From contig JAJEKV010000134.1 in assembly GCA_021234155.1 (NCBI GenBank), forward strand, positions 626,501-690,500: a DNA stretch of 64,000 nucleotides, in the 5' to 3' direction. Made by a program: the position numbers and the translations under genes. The notes under the pieces were generated by a model. The model had not been told where the DNA came from. It searched no databases and worked only from the letters and a program-made list of their open reading frames with translations. Every line of letters begins with the position of its first letter. Positions within the stretch are counted from its first letter, which is position 1. Below, in pieces: positions 42,301 through 51,613 of the stretch. Source of the stretch: Isoetes taiwanensis. Taxonomy: Eukaryota > Streptophyta > Lycopodiopsida > Isoetales > Isoetaceae.

Positions 42301-45300
42301 AGAAGCATTGCTGATCAACTCTCTTAAGAAAATCTCCTTGGTGCTGTAGAAAGTGCTAATGATCAGTTTGTGAAGCTGATTAATCTCTAGCTCAAGGTAA
42401 AAGTTTCAACATCTCCGTCCATGATGATTTAGTCTCCAAACAGCTTAAATTAGAGCCCAAAGGATGAGAGATGCAGAAAGAGCCGAGGTCCGGCAAAGAA
42501 GGTCAAAAGATCGGGCAGCAAATCCTCAAAGGATTTACTTGCCAAAAATAACTCCTAAGATGCAATATTTGTTTCTTTTACCAAAAACAGAGTCTTACAA
42601 CCTTCGCTAACAAAAAACGGGCCAACAACACCCCCAAAATATGCCAGCGCACTTTACCAATGGCACAAATCCGCACTCCAAATTATCGCCAACCACAGAT
42701 TCGACAATATTCACCCGAAAACTCCGATCCGGCAAACCTAATCTCCATCCAAACAACAGATCCGGCCGGCCGATTTGCAAAACTCCCAGCCTATGCCCCT
42801 GCTTGCATTACCTTATCCAATTGTCAAGACTCCTGGGCCTAGCCCTGTGTTTGCACCATCTACAGATTCCTAGTCCAAACAAGATTGAGGATCAAAATGA
42901 ATCTGCACCTCAAATCCTTAGCCCTATAACCGTAGAAATGTACAGATCCCCAATCTCAATGAAAATTTCAAGTAGCTCTTCTTGCAAAAATCATAGCAAG
43001 AAGTATACCTAAATGCTTCTAAATCATAGCCAGTTCTTGGCTTCTGCTATTGTTCAAATGCAAATCTTCACTTCAAGAAACTTCCAATCCGTACCAAAGA
43101 AGATGTCAAGGCAAAGCCGCCTTTCAGCTAATTGATCTTGCAAGAAACTCTTACAGCCAAGAAATTAGCTCTACCCTCCGGATCCAGATTACACGCATCC
43201 GTATTACACTGTGATGCGTTCGCGGTCAATCTGATCCAGCCCTTGAAAGCTTGGTTCTAAAGCAAATTTTCTTGAAATTTTGCTGATCAAAACCAGATCG
43301 ATCCTACATCTCTTCCTTCTTCATGTAGGCTCTGATACCATGATAGAATCCAGTGAGCCTGGCGAAGAATGTAAAGAAAAGATGCAAGATACAAGCGCAA
43401 GCTAACCAATGCTATGGAGGAATCAACTAGTATGAGGCGGATTAGCGGATAATATATGGAGTGCCATATATATCATAACAAATGATGACTCAGCATGCAC
43501 AGTCATCAACACACATGGAGTATGATAATACGCTAACAAGAAGATCCCAAATAGATTCGGAGATCTATCAGATGAAATTAGTGGCATCTCCAAAAGATAC
43601 CCACCCAAGGACATGCTCAGTTCTTGCTTCCAAACTCACTTCAAAGTGGGTGATTAATTCCACCCTTGCTCAGATTACCATGTTAGAAATGCTATTATCT
43701 AGTGGGAAATATTTATGCAAACAGGGCGAGTCATGTTGGGACTCATCTTACACGGTCACTTACTCCCACATAAAGTCACCCCTCTCTTAGGAGCCTTCTT
43801 ACCATCATCTTTTAAGTCCCATTTCTGTCCGATTTCAAATTATGGCATTCATTAGGTGTAGAAACCTGCAATTAGCAATTTTATCTCTTTTTAAACACTT
43901 TTACATATTATCTGCTATCTCTTTACGGACCTTATCTTTGTAACTCAACCTACTCATGCTTCCAGCTTGCTTTTATTCTAAGAATACACACATTTTATCC
44001 AATGCATAACCTGCAGGCAACCAATAATTCTTGAAGGTCGTATTAACTCTTTCCAGAATCCTGACACCATAAGAGAATTGATGGAGATGTTAGTCCTAAA
44101 ATCATAGATGGGAGAGAAATTTGAAGCCTCTCCAATCATAGCCATTCATCTCTGGCCACTACTATTTTGGCTAGAGATTTGAATCTCTCCAAATTTTTTC
44201 CAGAAATCAACAAACAGCAATATATCTTACCTTTCTTAGCTCGCTTTTCCAAAAATTGCCATCGTGAGTGAAGATATGATCATTAGGAAAGAAGCTTATA
44301 TTAAGGCCCCATAATAGACCGCTAATCATGTACAGCTAGAGAAGCATTGCAGCCTTGTGATGTGTGCTAAGAATAAAAAGAGGAACAATTGGAGACATTG
44401 AAGATAGAATCTTTGTCTTTTTCCCAAACCCACCGCTCAAAATAGAGGTAGTACAATCTTGTTTTCTTTTGGAATAGGATTAGATGGCCTAAATGGAGGG
44501 CCTGACTTCCGTTTATTATCCACCACCACCATACTACCACCACCTTTGAAGAGAAAGAGTGATCTGCCTTTGTAGCATCAATCCTGCCCCCAGCATGTTC
44601 CTTCAATGCATTTCTTCTATGATCAGTCATTTCTCTATGATCATTCTATTGATTTGTCATAGCCAAATAGAAAGAGAGATATAGACGTCTATTAGTTTGT
44701 CTCTGGAGATCATCAAGTCTGGAAGATGATCACATTATACATCTGAAGACTCATAAAGTGATTTGTTTGCTCGATGTGCTCATTTGATGTGCTTTCCATT
44801 CATCTGACTCCACTATCTCCTATCTCAAAAGTTTCTAATGGATGTTTATAACACTTCATCTCTCTTCATATTGGCCACTTGTGTTAAATGGAAGGCTAAA
44901 AAGTCCACTAAGGAGTTAGATATGATGCCATGCTTGAGCCTTTGTGCGCCACATTTTCAGGCAATGTAGAATTAAGTATGCTTCATCTTCTATTTCGTCC
45001 AGCATGCATATCTCTTTTTAAACACTTTTACATAGCATGCATATCTCTTTTTAAACACTTTTACATATTATCTGCTATCTCTTTACGGACCTTATCTTTG
45101 TAACTCAACCTACTCATGCTTCCAGCTTGCTTCTATTCTAAGAATACACACATTTTATCCAATGCATAACCTGCAGGCAACCAATAATTCTTGAAGGTCG
45201 TATTAACTCTTTCCAGAATCCTGACACCATAAGAGAATTGATGGAGATGTTAGTCCTAAAATCATAGATGGGAAAGAAATTTGAAGCCTCTCCAATCATA

Positions 45301-48300
45301 GCCATTCATCTCTGGCCACTACTATTTTGGCTAGAGATTTGAATCTCTCCAAATTTTTTCCAAAAATCAACAAACAGCAATATATCTTACCTTTCTTAGC
45401 CTTCGTTTCTTCAAAAATTGCCATCAGAGTGAAGATATGATCATTAGAAAGAAAGCTTATATTGGGTTAGTCTACATAGACTGCTAATCACATGTACAGC
45501 CAGAGTAGCTACTGCAGCCCTCCTAGATGTGTGCATAAGAATAAAAGAGGAACAATTGAGACATTGAAGATAGGAATCTTTTGTCTTTTTCCCAGCCACT
45601 GGCTCAAAATAGGAGGTAGTGTCAGTCTTGTTTTCTCTTTTGGAATAGGATTAGATGGCCTAAATGGAGGGCCTGACTTCCGTTTATTATCCACCACCAC
45701 CATACTAAATGCACTACCTTTAGTTATTATAAAGAGAGTGATTCGCCTTTGTAGCATCAATCCTGCCCTCAAAGATGTTCCTTCAATGCAGGCTTCTTCT
45801 ATGATCAGTCATTTCTCTATGATCATTCTATTGATTTGTCATAGCCAAATAGAAAGAGAGATATAGACGTCTATTAGTTTGTCTCTGGAGATCATCAAGT
45901 CTGGAAGATGATCACATTATACATCTGAAGACTCATAAAGTGATTTGTTTGCTCGATGTGCTCATTTGATGTGCTTTCCATTCATCTGGACTCCACTATC
46001 TCCTATCTCAAAAGTTTCTAATGGATGTTTATAACACTTCATCTCTCTTCATATTGGCCACTTGTGTTAAATGGAAGGCTAAAAAGTCCACTAAGGAGTT
46101 AGATATGATGCCATGCTTGAGCCTTTGTGCGCCACATTTTCAGGCAATGTAGAATTAAGTATGCTTCATCTTCTATTTCGTCCAGCATGCATATCTCTTT
46201 TTAAACACTTTTACATATTATCTGCTATCTCTTTACGGACCTTATCTTTGTAACTCAACCTACTCATGCTTCCAGCTTGCTTCTATTCTAAGAATACACA
46301 CATTTTATCCAATGCATAACCTGCAGGCAACTAATAATTCTTGAAGGTCGTATTAACTCTTTCCAGAATCCTGACACCATAAGAGAATTGATGGAGATGT
46401 TAGTCCTAAAATCAAACTGGCCTAAGAGGATTAGGAAGTAGGGTAGAAATGCAAGCTTTCATCGAGATAATAAAGAGCACAAAAGGGAGGCCAAGTGAAG
46501 CATGCCAGTACTCTTTTTCTTTCTGTCATTGCAGGATATGCATGCTGGACGAAATAGAAGATGAAGCATACTTAATTCTACATTGCCTGAAAATATGGCG
46601 CACAAAGGCTCAAGCATGGCATCATATCTAACTCCTTAGTGGACTTTTTAGCCTTCCATTTAACACAAGTGGCCAATATGAAGAGAGATGAAGTGTTATA
46701 AACATCCATTAGAAACTTTTGAGATAGGAGATAGTGGAGTCAGATGATTGGAAAGCACATCAAATGAGCACATCGAGCAAACAAATCACTTTATGAGTCT
46801 TCAGATGTATAATGCGATCATCTTCCAGACTTGATGATCTCCAGAGACAAACTAATAGACGTCTATATCTCTTCTTTTCTATTTGGCAGTACAACCAATA
46901 GACTGATCATAGAGAAATGACTGATCATAGAAGAAATGCATTGAAGGAACATGCTGGGGCAGGATTGATGCTACAAAGGCAGATCACTCTCTTTCTCTTC
47001 AAAGGTGGTGGTAGTATGGTGGTGGTGGTGGATAATAAACGGAAGTCAGGCCCTCCATTTAGGCCATCTAATCTTATTCCAAAAGAGAAAACAAGACTGG
47101 CAGCACCTCCTATTTTGAGCCAGTGGCTGGGAAAAAGACAAAAGATTCCTATCTTCAATGTCTCAATTGTTCCTCTTTTATTCTTATGCACACATCTAGG
47201 AGGCTGCAATGCTTCTCTAGCTGTACATGATTAGCGGTCTATTGTAGACCTTAATATAAGCTTTCTTTCTAATGATCATATCTTCACTTTGATGGCAATT
47301 TTTGAAGAAACGAAGGCTAAGAAAGGTAAGATATATTGCTGTTTGTTGATTTCTGGAAAAAATTTGGAGAGATTCAAATCTCTGGCCAAAATAGTAGTGG
47401 CCAGAGATGAATGGCTATGATTGGAGAGGCTTCAAATTTCTCTCCCATCTAGAAAACCAGAAAGACCCACCCCCTCCCAATAATATAATGCTAAACCCTA
47501 CAACTTATAGTGGCTTCTCAAGTACTCTTCTTTTTTACATCAGTTATACTAATACTTTGGGGCCACGAAAGAGGGCCACCGAGACTTTGGCTGGCTTATA
47601 GCTCATCAAAAGCAGTGGCTGATCAAATGACATGTTGGTTTGCAAGGAGTTAAGATATAATACTCTTGGCGCCTCAATGGATAAGGTACCTCCATTCCAA
47701 TATACCTTGGCAGTGCCTATCTAAACTGACGGTGCGTGTCCATGATTTAGAGCAGCTTTCACATTAAACTATTTACCTCCTTCTACAGAGCTGTCTGCCT
47801 TTTCCTCGACATCCTAGTTCTTTGAAAGAGGGGTAAATATACCCACATACCTGAGGTAGAGTGCATCACAGCAACTAAATCAAATAAAAAACCAGCCTTC
47901 AAATAGTTGAGAAGAATCTGTTTGGGATCTGCTTATAAGGTCTCCAGCTTCTATTGACAACCCCTTGGGGAACATAAGTGCTTCCAGACTGCAATTCATT
48001 ACAATATTCCTCTTCCATTAGCACACATGTACAAAGAAATAAAGAAAGGTTTATTAGCATCTACAGACCAATAATACAATCGCAAAGTATAAACATCTAA
48101 AGGCAAGCAAAGTAACATGTAACCCAGGCACAAAATAGAATCGGAATATTGAAGATTAAAGCAACTCAGGTGTTTTCTCTCGCAGCTGTGATACATGCTG
48201 TTCCTTCCTTCTGAAGGACGGCTTAGTTGAGATGCCTGCTTAACTGTTTTAGATTCCCGGGAAGTTCCCATTCGTGGCAGCGTCACTTTCTACTTGACAC

Positions 48301-51300
48301 ATCGTTTCCCTGGAAGAAGCCGCTTTTGGGCCTTAGCTGAAGCTAAACCCAATGAAACATTACTTTAACATACTCAACAAACTATGACCAGTAAACTTTA
48401 ACCATAATAAATTAAGCATTCAAAAACAGCGTCAGGTCAAGGTCTTCGCTACCATCACGTCCCTGAGAGAGACGGTCATACGTCAATAAAACGAGCACAA
48501 GCTATCAATCCTAAGAGCGTCCTCACTACTCAAAAAATCCATTGTCCCCATTCCCTCCCTCTCATTTAAATCCACTATACTATCTAATTGATATAGACTA
48601 CCATGAGATTGGTACATTTCTTTGAGATTGGTACCCCGCCTAGTAGCTTGAAGAAATCTTTCAGGTTATTACCCGGCTTAACTGATCATGAAGTGCTTCA
48701 TATGCTGGGCACTTTAACACCAAGTGACATTTATCATCCACACAAACAATGCATGTTCTCAAATGACGTGATATGTTCCGCCACCTGCCTCTCTCCATTT
48801 GTGAACTGGAAACCATATGCCTCTTGCTTACTGAAATCTTCTCAGTTCAGTGACCAGCTTCCTGCAAGTTTGAAGAAAGGAGGGAGGAGGAACAAACGAA
48901 AGATCTATTAAACGCCTAAGCACTGGAGACCCCAGAGAGGCTGTGTTTGGGGTAGAATTGCGAACGTACAGGGACCCGTAGGAGAGAGGGAGGGAAGGTT
49001 ATTAACTTCTACCGGAGACCCATCAGGTCTATATTGTATACAACATTTTGCATTTTAATTTGGAATTTAAGCATGCACATTCTCTCATGCAGGAACTGCT
49101 CTCTAGATGTACGTGACTATGAACTGGTCTCATTAAATAAGTAGTCTCCAGGAAACATTAGCAACCAGTTCTTTTGTTCTTCTTTTCTTTATCTATTCAA
49201 CATCCAAGGCACATAAAGAAGCCTAAACTTTCAATCAGCAGAATCATCTTTTAGCACTACTACACATATTGCTTAGCCATTAGTAGCTCATGCATAAGTC
49301 TTGCCAGTTCTTCGTGCAAAAATAGAGGGCATATACTAGATTAACATATCAATTTACTAAATGCAAATGTACTGGGCCACAAGAACATGTCAAATACTCA
49401 CCTCGAGGAGCATGTGAAGGAAGTACACCATATCAGTTATGCTCCTTAGCACAACAATTGTCTTAGTTAATCCTGAATCCAGAACAATGCATTTGCGATC
49501 CTGCAAAAGACACAGCCCAATCTTTGGTTAAGGTAGCATCACACCAGCATAGATCGCAACAATTCAAACGAGAAAGCAAAGAAAGGGGAACGTTTGAAAT
49601 CTCTCTGCCATAAAATGGTACACAAATGTGTACATTTGGCAAAGAATCCAGCTTACAAATTTTAGAGCTTTTCATAATTTTCAAGCCAAAATGGGGAAAC
49701 TTGAAAAGCTCACGAGTTCAAGGGTATCAGACAAGCCTTAACATTGTCATCAGAACCATTGTAAAATTATCTTCCGCTTCTTTCCATTCCTTGAATAGAA
49801 CTCCCCGTGAGTTACCATTCCAAATATTTTATCTTGAAGAGCAGCAGAGAATTGGAATCGGCAATCTTTCTTTCAAACAAGTGGAACATTACTCATCACT
49901 TAAATAATCTTACTAACCATACAGGATAACCCCTACCAAGTTTCTAATGCACATAAATACAGAAGATATATGTACTCTTCTCAAAGCAGAAATGGATGTC
50001 CCTGTTCAATATACTTATCTTGGCCAGATAAACATGAAACTGATTATAGGACATGAAAAATGGTACTATCCTGCTCAAATTCACATATGATAAAGGTCCT
50101 TTGAAAATTAGAGGTGTATGTGCAAGCCGCAACAAATGATACGATACCCCAGCTTTCTAGTAAACTGCTGGCCTTTCTTAGAATAATTCCTTTGCATTTT
50201 CCATTGTTAGACCACAAGTTAATGTCTAACAGCAATAATAGAATAAAAAACCATCCAACAATGGCTGTATTATTGGTGTGATTCCTCAAATGGCATTGCT
50301 ATAATTCAAGCCTCAACAAGTTGTTGAAAGTTATTATTGATTTTCTAGCGATTGTTCTCAGACCGTTTGTTCTCAGAATGTAAGTCCTCTCTACCTGCCG
50401 GACATTATTTCCACCACACCATCACAACCAAAGGCGTTGAGGATTGATACTAAGTATAAGTTGCCATAGTTATTTTCCCTAGGAAATCACTTTGATAGCA
50501 GTGCAACAAGTTATCTGACATCTAAACTAGGAACAGGTATAGGACAATCACCTTGTCAACTGATAGCAGGAAGAAGAATAATGGATCCAAAAATATAGCT
50601 ATGAGACAACAGATAACAAACAGCTTGTTCCAACGCCGCACGTACTTTGAATGTGGATAAAAGATACCCTTTGGACAACTTTCCAAAAAATTGGAGTACA
50701 TACGGCAGATGTATGTTGCAGCACTTGAATTGCCCTGCACCAAAAATCAGAGATAAAGCAATTGAAGAGATCTACAAATCAAAAGCAGCATTTAACTACA
50801 CACATTATGACATTTTGTGACATTCTTTTCAATATAAGGTTTTAAGCGAAATGCATCGTTCCTAAAGGATCAAGTGAAATAGGAACTCCTAGTTATCAGC
50901 GATGATGATTTTAATGGGCAATGCAGAAACGCCTTTCTTCTTTGCTCAGATAAGAAAAACGTTAAAATCTCCTAATAGTTCACTTACAGTCAAGGACCTT
51001 GTTGATATGCAGCTACATAGAATGATAATGAATGAGGATATTAAGCTAAAAGTTTCGAAGTAATCACTTCCTAGCCTAGAAACAGGATCTTACTGAAGAA
51101 CTGGTGGTGCAATTGGCTTGGCCATTGCCAAGTTGTTCTAAATGCTCGTGTTTTCCAAAAGAACCCTCTTTCTTACTCCAATTATGCACTTTCTTCTGGC
51201 TACTGATTGAAGTTAAGAATTTGACAGCCCGGGGTTGTCGAACAGGGTAGCTCTCCCTCAATGGTGATCCTGAGTGTCCGACTTGAAGAATTGGCCACTC

Positions 51301-51321
51301 ATCAATTTTGTCGTCATCCAT
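33346..51321 (-). CDS. CNGC: Cyclic nucleotide-gated channel, CNGC19/20-like, 12 exons
   Basis: Exons on minus, 5' to 3': 51321-51094, 50734-50552, 49500-49402, 47988-47851, 38122-37871, 37738-37475, 37115-36970, 36078-36001, 34419-34287, 34089-33810, 33731-33581, 33514-33346. They sum to 2121 nt, about 706 residues, close to CNGC19/20 length, with consistent phases. The N-terminus is cytosolic. S1 is in exon 2 ([20 protein letters not shown]). Exon 5 has [14 protein letters not shown] and later TM segments. The pore is in exon 7 ([10 protein letters not shown], with the AGN filter I recall for CNGC19/20). Exons 9-10 hold the C-linker and cyclic-nucleotide domain with [11 protein letters not shown] (about 573-583). 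Exon 12 has the calmodulin-binding IQ motif [15 protein letters not shown] (about 661-675). Such channels conduct Ca2+ and other cations at membranes. Exon 4 (46 codons) has single-base insertions and reads into TGA at 47901-47899, so this copy is either recently disrupted or contains sequence errors. Intron 4 (9.7 kb) is full of transposable elements. Confidence 0.9.
35751..35830 (+). mobile_element. tRNA-derived SINE head in CNGC intron 8
   Basis: GAGCCAGTAGCTCAGTGGTCGAGC contains a near-consensus A-box (TAGCTCAGTGG), and 30 bases on GGTCCAGTACC resembles a weak B-box. A TTGCAAG anticodon-like loop lies between. The spacing fits a tRNA-derived Pol III promoter. The body probably runs on to about 35,960, but no clear tail or target duplication was found. 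It lies antisense to the channel gene. Confidence 0.55.
36752..36802. repeat. C-run and A-rich low-complexity stretch in CNGC intron 7
   Basis: CCACCACCCCCGCCCCCCC is followed by A-rich runs (AAAAACAAAAAAACAC...AAGAAAAAAAAAAG). This is simple low-complexity sequence. Confidence 0.7.
38335..38528 (-). repeat. 3' LTR of the HSP90-bearing element
   Basis: 194 bp; on minus starts TGTTAGAGTATTATCATACT and ends CTGGATTCTATCA. It is preceded in element sense by the polypurine run AGGGGGGA (about 38529-38536). A second similar run (TCAGGGGGGATG, about 38,584) lies further inside. Confidence 0.92.
38672..39294 (-). CDS. Acidic 207-codon open frame at the 3' end of the LTR element
   Basis: An uninterrupted frame runs from after a TAA near 39,297 to the stop at 38672. 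The first ATG is at 39052, giving 126 residues; the upstream 80 codons are open but lack ATG. The protein is rich in Asp/Glu and aromatic residues (for example [19 protein letters not shown]), has no transmembrane segment, and contains no zinc knuckle or catalytic motif that I recognise. It ends about 140 bases before the polypurine tract, where some LTR elements keep an extra ORF. It might be the remnant of an element-encoded protein or a second captured exon. Function unknown. Confidence 0.45.
39812..40500 (+). pseudogene. Gln-rich coiled-coil (gag-like) remnant, antisense in the LTR element
   Basis: One plus-strand frame reads as a plausible protein broken by stops (40025-40027 and others). 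It starts [19 protein letters not shown] with heptad-like spacing, goes on through [20 protein letters not shown], and ends in an Ala/Pro/Gln-rich stretch ([13 protein letters not shown]). Composition and coiled-coil character resemble gag or a structural protein, but no family is recognised. Its orientation is opposite to the host element, so it was probably a separate insertion or capture. Two CTTTGACTTTGACTTATCAAA words (about 39,690 and 39,812) flank the stretch just before it. Confidence 0.4.
40740..42422 (-). pseudogene. HSP90: HSP90 (cytosolic type) retrocopy inside an LTR element
   Basis: Reading on minus from ATG at 42422, the sequence follows cytosolic HSP90. [19 protein letters not shown] and [16 protein letters not shown] of the N-terminal ATPase domain come first. 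An acidic/lysine linker follows (about 41690-41790), then [59 protein letters not shown] and [11 protein letters not shown] of the middle domain. Homology fades after [14 protein letters not shown] (about 40,905), with a weak tail to about 40,740. The C-terminal dimerisation domain and MEEVD end are therefore missing. Codon 12 is TAG and several frameshifts follow, so it is not functional as HSP90. No introns interrupt the homology, whereas plant HSP90 genes usually have some. This indicates capture from an mRNA. It is in sense orientation with the host element. Confidence 0.92.
42423..43327 (-). other. Leader of the LTR element, no coding content seen
   Basis: Sequence between the primer binding site and the HSP90 start has only short overlapping frames on the plus strand (42641-43012 and 42660-42842). 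No gag motif was recognised. Confidence 0.45.
43328..43340 (-). other. Primer binding site (initiator tRNA-Met type)
   Basis: TGGTATCAGAGCC on the minus strand, directly next to the 5' LTR end. It matches the complement of the 3' end of plant initiator tRNA-Met used by most plant LTR retrotransposons, and it fixes the element's direction. Confidence 0.92.
43341..43538 (-). repeat. 5' LTR of the HSP90-bearing element
   Basis: 198 bp, nearly identical to 38335-38528, with small indels (extra ATATATC-type bases and one or two missing bases). The flanking AGAAG target duplication is at 43539-43543. Confidence 0.92.
43883..45008. repeat. LINE-derived 1.1-kb repeat, direct copy 1
   Basis: The unit runs from ATCTCTTTTTAAACACTTTTACATA to CGTCCAGCATGCAT and repeats, in the same orientation, at 45042-46193. 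On minus, its right end encodes the LINE zinc-finger end (see 46441-46630). Inside is a minus frame (44367-44630), also seen in the other copies. A 33-bp duplication (AGCATGCATATCTCTTTTTAAACACTTTTACAT) sits at the junction near 45,001-45,065. Confidence 0.88.
45042..46193. repeat. LINE-derived 1.1-kb repeat, direct copy 2
   Basis: Second tandem copy, differing from copy 1 mainly by small indels. A truncated third copy follows at 46193-46413 and breaks off at CCTAAAATCA. With the inverted copy downstream it forms a long potential hairpin within CNGC intron 4. Confidence 0.88.
46441..46630 (+). pseudogene. LINE zinc-finger end
   Basis: A 60-codon frame ends [21 protein letters not shown], then KIWR. 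This is the Cys/His terminal finger of LINE ORF2, related to those at 5752, 21,423 and 59,800. Its second half (from 46,537) is the start of the inverted repeat copy; the first half is unique here, so this is the longest version of the LINE end. Confidence 0.65.
46537..47450. repeat. LINE-derived repeat, inverted copy
   Basis: Reverse complement of about 900 bases of the direct copies, from ATGCATGCTGGACGAAAT to GAGAGGCTTCAAATTTCTCTCCCATCTA. The spacer from copy 2 is about 340 bases, including the partial third copy. It carries a 105-codon plus frame (46917-47234) corresponding to minus frames in the direct copies. Confidence 0.88.
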
Positions 51322-51613
51322 TGTTTTTAATCATGCAATAGTGAATGATCTGGCCCGACATAGCGGGCAAAGAAGAGATGCAAGATTGAAGAATTGACGC
51401 GTTTCTTTTGTTTAAACATGAAATAGGCCATATAATCGTACAAGAATTGCGTCGTAAAGACGGAGTCAAAGAGACGCCATAGCCGTCGTGAGGAAGCTTT
51501 TTCTCGCACGAACGACGTGTTGGGCGCCATAAACCCTGTTGGAGGCGCCGCCCACAAGACTGGCGGCGCCGCTTAACCCTCGATGTTGACTTAACGACGT
51601 GCAAGAGGCGCAT
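51314..51613 (-). promoter_or_regulatory. CNGC 5' leader with an upstream open frame overlapping the start codon
   Basis: A 99-codon frame starts at 51613 and ends with TGA (51316-51314) inside ATGGATGA, so it overlaps the presumed CNGC start (51321) out of frame. The stretch is GC/CpG-rich (GGCGGCGCC, GGCGCC), as expected near a transcription start. If the transcript begins upstream of 51613, this frame would reduce main-frame translation. The transcription start is not known. Confidence 0.35.

Larger units (their letters stand above)
38335..43538 (-). mobile_element. Non-autonomous LTR retrotransposon carrying an HSP90 copy
   Basis: Both LTRs (38335-38528 and 43341-43538) begin TG and end CA and are nearly identical. 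Both outer edges carry the same AGAAG target duplication (38330-38334 and 43539-43543). The primer site TGGTATCAGAGCC (minus, 43340-43328; initiator tRNA-Met type) directly abuts the right LTR, and a purine run AGGGGGGA abuts the left LTR. The element therefore reads on the minus strand, right to left. Its interior holds no recognisable reverse transcriptase or integrase. In element order it has an 0.9-kb leader, an intronless HSP90 fragment (42422-40740), a plus-strand Q-rich frame (39812-40500) and a 207-codon acidic frame (39294-38672). It must have moved using enzymes from elsewhere. It lies in intron 4 of the CNGC gene, in the same orientation as the gene. Similar LTRs and a clean duplication imply fairly recent insertion. 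Confidence 0.93.

Noticed and set aside
40583-42422. Functional HSP90 gene
   Set aside because: Early stop, several frameshifts, missing C-terminal domain, no introns, and location inside a bounded LTR element.
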